Positions 59,195 through 64,000 of a stretch of DNA of 64,000 nt are shown one piece after another; positions within the stretch are counted from its first letter, which is position 1; every line of letters starts with the position of its first letter. The notes under the pieces were generated by a model. It worked only from the letters and a program-made list of their open reading frames with translations. It was not told where the DNA came from and did no database searches. Location: contig LARU01000002.1 in assembly GCA_001274695.2 (NCBI GenBank), positions 1,054,001-1,118,000 of the forward strand. Direction: 5' to 3'. Source of the DNA: Azoarcus sp. PA01 (GTDB taxonomy: Bacteria > Pseudomonadota > Gammaproteobacteria > Burkholderiales > Rhodocyclaceae). A program made the translations under genes and the position numbers.

Positions 59195-60702
59195 CCCTCG
59201 CACCCCGGCGGCGGGCGGGCGTACCAGCGGCCCGGTTCACCTTCGTGCAACGTCACGCTGGACCAGAAATTCCAGCTGAAGCCGATGTCCTGCCGGTCGC
59301 CGGTGGACCGTGCATGGGCGAAGAACCAGCCGTCGGCAGTGGCGCGGCCGGCGACGACGTGCCCGGACGGGGAGGCCGTGGCCTGCGTACAGCTCATGCC
59401 GGAACCGCCGCGCGCGACAACTTCGACTGCGCGGCTCGCGGCCGCCGTATTGCCGGCGCTGTCGGTGGCGCTGTAGGAGCACGCATAGCGGCCCGGGCGG
59501 GCGGTGTCGACGCTGCTGCAATCGGCGCTGAGCGCGAGTTCGCCGTCCTCGGGGTCGGTGGCCGTTGCGCCCGGATCGACGAACGCCTGCCCTTCTTCCA
59601 GGCGCAGCGGGTTCTCCCCGATGAGCGTGATGCGCGGGCCGCCCGGTTCGGCAGCGCCCGCGCGTGGGTGGCGCTCGAAGAAATTCCACGCGATGTCCGG
59701 AAAGCTCGGGCCGCTCCGCATCGACCACTTGCCGTCCCGCCCCTGTTCGCCGCCGATCCAGTAGTGGCCGTGGTCGGTGTCCGACGGGTTCGGCGTCGCC
59801 TGCGGACCGTCGTAGAACACCGTCTCGACGACCGAGCGGCTCGTGGTCGCGCCGTCGATCGTGAAGACGGAATGCCGGCAGCCGTAGTCGTCGTCGCCGA
59901 AGACGGGCGTACAGGGCATCTGGTGCGCCATTGCGGTCGCCGGCGTATCGTGCCCGGCCGTGCCGAACACCGTCAGCTGCGCGTCGCGCAGTGTGCGGCC
60001 GGCCGGCTGGACGACCGTACAGTCGGCATTGTTCTGTACCACCAGCAGCGGGATCGGGTAAGGGTCATCGATTTCGGCACGCATGTCGGCGACGACGCGA
60101 CTCACCGCGTGGAACGTCGCGCGCCCCGGGCACTGACCCGACAGCGACACCGATGCCGAATCTTCGCCGTACGGAATGCCGGCCACGCTCGCGGCCGCCG
60201 CCCAGTATTCGTTGTGCGCGACCGCCGCGACGACCGTCATCGCCCCCCCCGACGACAGGCCGGTGATGTAGCGGCGCGCGGGGTCGATCGAGAAGTTGTC
60301 TTCGACTTCGCGCGCGATGCGATGCAGGTCTTCCGGCTCGCCGCGCCCTTCGTGCTGGTGCGCGTCGAACCAGAACCCCCAGCAGTTCGTGTTGCGCAGG
60401 CCGTCATAACTGGTGATGCGCGGCGCGACGAGGATGAAGCCGTAGCGTTCGGCTGCGGCGACGAGCCCCCAGTCGCGCAGCACGTCTTCCTCGGTCTGCT
60501 GGCAGCCGTGCAGCGCCATGACCAGCGGCGCCGGACCGCTCAGACCGTCCGGGACATAGACTTTGTACTGCCGGTCGCGCGAGCCGGAATAGTCCTGCGC
60601 GCGGAACGTGAAAGACTCGGTCGTGCCGGCCACGGCCGCCGCGCCGCCCCCAGCCAGCAGCACCGCGGCCAGCACATTCCGCCCTACCCGTTTCACGCGC
60701 AT
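59191..60702 (-). CDS. Secreted PHB depolymerase/feruloyl-esterase-like hydrolase
   Basis: An exported alpha/beta hydrolase of 503 residues. The signal peptide is MRVKRVGRNVLAAVLLAGGG up to AAVAG. The catalytic domain of the Esterase_phd group has LVMALHGCQQTEEDVLRDWG (oxyanion hole), the nucleophile in YITGLSSGGAM, a late acid in VVQNNADCTVVQP and the His in DTDHGHYWIGG. After about residue 345 comes an immunoglobulin-like domain (ITLIGENPLRLEEGQAFVDPGATATDPEDGEL, DUF5011/HYR type) and a C-terminal region with paired cysteines. It may degrade extracellular polyhydroxyalkanoate or plant esters. The start at 60702 has CAGGGAGAG. The transporter gene begins within its stop codon. The 332 bp upstream (60703-61034) holds no gene; it includes the palindrome TGTCCAAATGGACA at 60981-60994. 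Confidence 0.87.
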   Translation of the reverse strand: MRVKRVGRNVLAAVLLAGGGAAAVAGTTESFTFRAQDYSGSRDRQYKVYVPDGLSGPAPLVMALHGCQQTEEDVLRDWGLVAAAERYGFILVAPRITSYDGLRNTNCWGFWFDAHQHEGRGEPEDLHRIAREVEDNFSIDPARRYITGLSSGGAMTVVAAVAHNEYWAAAASVAGIPYGEDSASVSLSGQCPGRATFHAVSRVVADMRAEIDDPYPIPLLVVQNNADCTVVQPAGRTLRDAQLTVFGTAGHDTPATAMAHQMPCTPVFGDDDYGCRHSVFTIDGATTSRSVVETVFYDGPQATPNPSDTDHGHYWIGGEQGRDGKWSMRSGPSFPDIAWNFFERHPRAGAAEPGGPRITLIGENPLRLEEGQAFVDPGATATDPEDGELALSADCSSVDTARPGRYACSYSATDSAGNTAAASRAVEVVARGGSGMSCTQATASPSGHVVAGRATADGWFFAHARSTGDRQDIGFSWNFWSSVTLHEGEPGRWYARPPPGCEG

Positions 60703-61034
60703 CGACAACTCTCCCTGGGGCTCGCCGCGGAAGATCCGCGGGCAGTTCGTCATCTCGCGCGTCCCGCCGGGCCGTGCGGCAGACTCCGACGCGCCGACCG
60801 CTGCGCTCCCTGCCTGCGCTTTCACTGTAACGCAACGTGCGTATTGACACTGTTTTGCGTCGCTTTTGACACGTCGCGCACTGCGGCGGTCTTTTTCTTT
60901 TCGGGCTTTCAACCTCGGTCAAACAGGCGCGCGACAGCGACGTAGCTTTTCCCCTCCCCGACGTACGCGCCCTCCGCCGTGTCCAAATGGACAAAGCAGC
61001 CACAATAAACACAATCACGTCCCTACTGGAGGCG

Positions 61035-61160
61035 ATGAGCATGAAAGTCCTGTCGGCATGCGATGCCAAAAACCATTTCGGCGAGTTCCTCGACGCGGCC
61101 AGGAGCGAACCGGTCGTCACGTCTTGCACCGCTCGTGAAGATGCGTATATTGACGCATAA
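61035..61160 (+). pseudogene. Phd/YefM-type antitoxin remnant
   Basis: The frame reads [20 protein letters not shown] and continues AARSEPVVT, the start of a Phd/YefM antitoxin (normal continuation VTKHGRPVA). After VVT it turns into unrelated [12 protein letters not shown] and stops. The DNA-binding N-terminus of about 29 residues is therefore present but the toxin-neutralising part is lost. It sits directly upstream of vapBC and is cut where the vapBC control region begins, as if vapBC had replaced it. Confidence 0.75.
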
Positions 61161-61179
61161 TGTCATCTTTATTGATGAC
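61141..61179 (+). promoter_or_regulatory. Two 6-6-6 inverted repeats upstream of vapB
   Basis: ATGCGT-ATATTG-ACGCAT (61141-61158) and GTCATC-TTTATT-GATGAC (61162-61179) are perfect inverted repeats with 6-bp arms and 6-bp spacers, just before the vapB start at 61189. The first overlaps the end of the Phd remnant frame. They are good candidates for VapB or VapBC autorepression sites. Confidence 0.55.
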
Positions 61180-61188
61180 GGTGTCCAC

Positions 61189-61392
61189 ATGAGAACGACT
61201 GTCACGATCGATGATGACCTGTACGAAAAGGCCTTGGAAGTAGCCGACCCGGCGATGGACCGGGCCGATCTCTTTCGCGAGGCGATGAAAACTTTCGTTC
61301 GGGTACAAGCCGCCAAGCGTCTTGCTGCGCTGGGTGGCACCGTGCCGGAGATGCAGGATGTGCCGCGACGGCGCGGCGAGTCCTCGCAATGA
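61189..61392 (+). CDS. vapB: VapB-type antitoxin
   Basis: Type II antitoxin of 67 residues with an N-terminal ribbon-helix-helix ([20 protein letters not shown]), of the VapB/DUF2191 kind, and a C-terminal tail ([19 protein letters not shown]) that wraps the toxin. It overlaps vapC by 4 bp. A longer frame from 61063 is rejected because it runs through the Phd remnant in another frame. It should neutralise VapC and repress the operon through the inverted repeats upstream. Confidence 0.88.
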   Translation: MRTTVTIDDDLYEKALEVADPAMDRADLFREAMKTFVRVQAAKRLAALGGTVPEMQDVPRRRGESSQ

Positions 61393-61772
61393 AAGGCGTC
61401 CTGGTCGATACATCGGTATGGGTTGACCACTTCCGACAACGCAATGATGTCTTGGTGGACTTGCTCGATCTGGACCTGGCGCTCACGCATCCAATGGTCC
61501 TGGTCGAACTCGCGTGCGGAACACCCCCTGCACCGCGGGCTCGAACACTCGGCGACATAGGACTCCTTCAACAGACGCAACAGGCGAGTTTGCGCGAGGT
61601 GATGGACTTCATTGAACGCGAAAAACTGTATGGGCTTGGGTGCGGGCTGGTTGACATGGTTTTGTTGGCGTCAACGCTGATCACACCGGGCGCAGAGTTG
61701 TGGACGCTGGACAAGCGCCTGGTCACGCTGTCAGAACGGTTCGGCGTGATGCATCGATCGGTCTTGCAGTAG
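61389..61772 (+). CDS. vapC: VapC-type PIN-domain toxin
   Basis: Ribonuclease toxin of 127 residues with a PIN domain. The acidic metal ligands are D7 in [13 protein letters not shown]40 in [10 protein letters not shown]89 in GLVDMVLLA and D108 in LWTLDKRL, so all four expected positions are filled. VapC toxins cut tRNA or rRNA when free of VapB. The start overlaps the antitoxin stop (ATGA). Intact. Confidence 0.9.
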   Translation: MKGVLVDTSVWVDHFRQRNDVLVDLLDLDLALTHPMVLVELACGTPPAPRARTLGDIGLLQQTQQASLREVMDFIEREKLYGLGCGLVDMVLLASTLITPGAELWTLDKRLVTLSERFGVMHRSVLQ

Positions 61773-61802
61773 AAGCGGTCTGTGGGAATTCCGAAACACG
61801 CG

Positions 61803-62016
61803 TTACGCCCCCGCGAACGCGGCCGGACGGCCGAAGTGGAAGCCCTGGTAGAAATCAAAGCCGAGCGCGCGGCAGCGGCGAGCGCGTTCGGTGGTGTCGA
61901 CTTTCTCGGCCAGGAGCCGCGCCGGGTAGAGCCGCAGGCGGCGCACGAGCCGTTCGAGCGCGTCGGGGTCGAGCTGCAGCACGTCGATCTTGACGATGTC
62001 GACGAGCGCGAGCGGG
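61803..62016 (-). pseudogene. 3' fragment of an EAL-domain gene (duplicate)
   Basis: On the minus strand this codes VDIVKIDVLQLDPDALERLV, then RRLRLYPARLLAEKVDTTER and ends FGRPAAFAGA. It is nearly identical to the C-terminus of the EAL gene at the right edge. No 5' part is present: upstream the similarity stops at LALVDIVK and runs into unrelated sequence. It is a dead duplicate. Confidence 0.9.
61805..62007. repeat. 203-bp direct repeat, copy 1
   Basis: Nearly identical to 63481-63683, same orientation. The two copies bracket 1.47 kb with the DUF2442 and TacAT-like genes. Only scattered single-base differences are seen, so the duplication is fairly recent. Confidence 0.9.
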
Positions 62017-62075
62017 AAGAATGGGAAGAATGGGGTCAGACTCGATTTTCGCCTGATCCCCCGTAATATCGAAAA

Positions 62076-62099
62076 AGATCGCTGCGGCGGTCTTTTTTT
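62076..62099 (+). terminator. Rho-independent terminator downstream of vapBC
   Basis: A 7-bp stem with one G-T pair (AGATCGC / GGCGGTCT), a 3-base loop and a run of seven T on the plus strand. It is 300 bp beyond vapC, past the EAL fragment. From here to 62207 no gene is seen. Confidence 0.6.
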
Positions 62100-62207
62100 A
62101 TTGGCTCCGGTCCGGGCCGCGACAGCGGAAAATGTCACCGCCTGCCGATGACCCTCTGGCGCAGCAACTCGACGGCGGAGACGACTATCGCGCGGCGTGA
62201 GGGGTAC

Positions 62208-63089
<882 letters not shown>

Positions 63090-63093
<4 letters not shown>

Positions 63094-63371
63094 TCAGCAC
63101 GCAGAAGCTTGCGGCGACGCGCGAAAGCGCGCTCCAGGGCCGGTGCCGGTTGCGGCGGCGACAGCAGCGCCCGTGCAAAGCACTCCTGATCGGCCAGCGA
63201 CAGGCGGATGACTTCGGCCTGCTCGATAGCGCGCTGCGCGGCTTCCTGCACGGCAGCGATGACAAAATCAGTCATGGTGCGCCCTTGAAGTTCAGCGGCG
63301 CGCTTGAGCATCGAATGCAGATCCGTGCTGATCCGGGCTTCGAGACGGGCTGTGGAAATGGCTGCAGGCAT
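63090..63371 (-). CDS. tacA: DUF1778 antitoxin (TacA-like)
   Basis: Ribbon-helix-helix antitoxin of 93 residues (ARLEARISTDLHSMLKRAAELQGRTMTDFVIAAVQEAAQRAIEQ) with a C-terminal toxin-binding tail (SLADQECFARALLSPPQPAPALERAFARRRKLL). This LxxxDxxxFAxALLxPP wording is typical of DUF1778. The start at 63371 follows AGGAGGACAACACC. It is followed by the GNAT toxin with overlapping codons. A 17-bp inverted repeat lies 25 bp upstream. Confidence 0.9.
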
Positions 63372-63395
63372 GGTGTTGTCCTCCTGAGGCAAGGA

Positions 63396-63412
63396 TACGG
63401 CAGACTGCCGTA
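63396..63412 (-). promoter_or_regulatory. Inverted repeat upstream of tacA
   Basis: TACGGCA-GAC-TGCCGTA is a perfect inverted repeat with 7-bp arms, 25 bp before the tacA start on the minus strand. It is the likely site for autorepression by the TacA-TacT complex. Confidence 0.6.
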
Positions 63413-63478
63413 CATTGCCACGCCCTTCTCGTACGATTTTCAGCTGCCCCTGTTTCATGCTTCCCCAGAGCCGCCGCC

Positions 63479-64000
63479 TCACGCCCCCGCGAACGCGGCC
63501 GGGCGGCCGAAGTGGAAGCCTTGGTAGAAATCGAAGCCGAGCGCGCGGCAGCGGCGGGCGCGCTCGGTGGTGTCGACTTTCTCGGCCAAGAGCCGCGCCG
63601 GGTAGAGCCGCAGGCGGCGCACGAGCCGTTCGAGCGCGTCGGGGTCGAGCTGCAGCACGTCGATCTTGACGATGTCGACGAGCCCGAGCAGCGGCTCGTA
63701 GGCGGGCGTGATCGCGCAGAAGTCGTCGAGCGCGAGGCGGTAGCCGAGGTGCTTGAGTTCGGCGCAGCGGTGCACGATCGTGTCGTCGACTTCGATCGTT
63801 TCGAGCAGTTCGAGGACTACGTCCTCTTTCGGCAGACATTCGACGCCGCGGCCGAGCAGGGTTTCGGCGTCGAGGTTGACGAACGCGGCGCAGCCACCCA
63901 TGACGCTGTGCACGCCGAGCCGGCCGAAGACGCGAGTGATCACTTGCGCGGTCGCGCGCGCCCCATCGCTGACTTTCGCTTCGCCCGAGCCGTCGTCGCG
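63479..64000 (-). CDS. EAL-domain (YuxH-like) signalling protein, 5' end beyond the window
   Basis: The last 173 residues of a protein with a divergent EAL domain: AAFVNLDAETLLGRGVECLPKEDVVLELLETIEVDD, YRLALDDFCAITPAYEPLLGLVDIVKIDVL, and RLLAEKVDTTERARRCRALGFDFYQGFHFGRP. The wording fits the EAL-HDOD (YuxH) family, in which the EAL part often binds but does not cut cyclic-di-GMP, and an HDOD domain normally follows. Here the protein stops right after FGRPAAFAGA, so HDOD is absent in the visible part. The 3' end is duplicated at 61803-62016. Confidence 0.82.
   Translation of the reverse strand, partial: RDDGSGEAKVSDGARATAQVITRVFGRLGVHSVMGGCAAFVNLDAETLLGRGVECLPKEDVVLELLETIEVDDTIVHRCAELKHLGYRLALDDFCAITPAYEPLLGLVDIVKIDVLQLDPDALERLVRRLRLYPARLLAEKVDTTERARRCRALGFDFYQGFHFGRPAAFAGA
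63481..63683. repeat. 203-bp direct repeat, copy 2
   Basis: The partner of 61805-62007. This copy is part of the longer EAL gene and so is the likely source of the duplication. Confidence 0.9.

Overview
This is a GC-rich chromosomal window, probably from a betaproteobacterium of the Aromatoleum/Azoarcus type (Rhodocyclales). That assignment rests on gene content and codon style only: a complete set of genes for ring opening of cyclohexanecarboxylate, many acyl-CoA enzymes, a Gram-negative porin, a pqq operon and several GGDEF/EAL proteins. No rRNA or tRNA gene was seen, so the taxonomy is an inference.

Region 1 (1-15.6 kb) is a catabolic block. A minus-strand operon carries a crotonase, a two-domain 3-hydroxyacyl-CoA dehydrogenase and a thiolase that runs off the left edge. 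It is divergent from an IclR regulator followed by ETF:quinone oxidoreductase and a PaaY-like hexapeptide protein. Next come badH-badI-acyl-CoA dehydrogenase (minus), badR (plus), aliB (minus) and aliA-badK-porin (plus). The likely flow is cyclohexanecarboxylate -> CoA ester (AliA) -> cyclohexene-CoA (AliB) -> hydroxy (BadK) -> keto (BadH) -> pimeloyl-CoA (BadI) -> beta-oxidation by the left-hand enzymes, with electrons leaving through ETF-QO.

Region 2 (15.6-38.6 kb) holds a LysR regulator divergent from a second AliA-like ligase, which has a frame break in a poly-C tract, with a CBS protein and a GntP permease. It continues with a PAS/GAF/GGDEF/EAL protein, a TetR-controlled RND efflux operon with tandem palindromic operators, two small envelope proteins, Dps, a three-gene Hsp70/Hsp70/DUF2760 operon and a GST-like protein.

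Region 3 (38.7-48 kb) is an accessory island of lower GC. A beta-CASP metallo-beta-lactamase nuclease gene is split by an IS1182-type element. It is followed by a protein with a PD-(D/E)XK core and a QxxxY motif, and an unknown 114-residue protein. An IS21 element sits inside an IS5-type transposase remnant. An unknown gene then ends exactly where an IS630 element inserted.

Region 4 (48.1-55.2 kb) is an unusual PQQ operon: pqqB-pqqC-pqqA-pqqD-proline iminopeptidase-pqqE, then a one-helix protein, a PuuD-like membrane protein, a SerC-like aminotransferase and a DHODH-like flavoprotein, all closely spaced on one strand.

Region 5 (55.2-64 kb) has an AidB-like acyl-CoA dehydrogenase, a thioredoxin-reductase-like flavoprotein, a frameshifted TDT/TehA transporter, a secreted esterase, a Phd remnant with VapBC, and TacAT-like genes lying between two 203-bp copies of the 3' end of an EAL gene. 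The parent EAL gene runs off the right edge.

Three copies of a palindromic intergenic repeat occur near 8.1, 51.5 and 58.1 kb.
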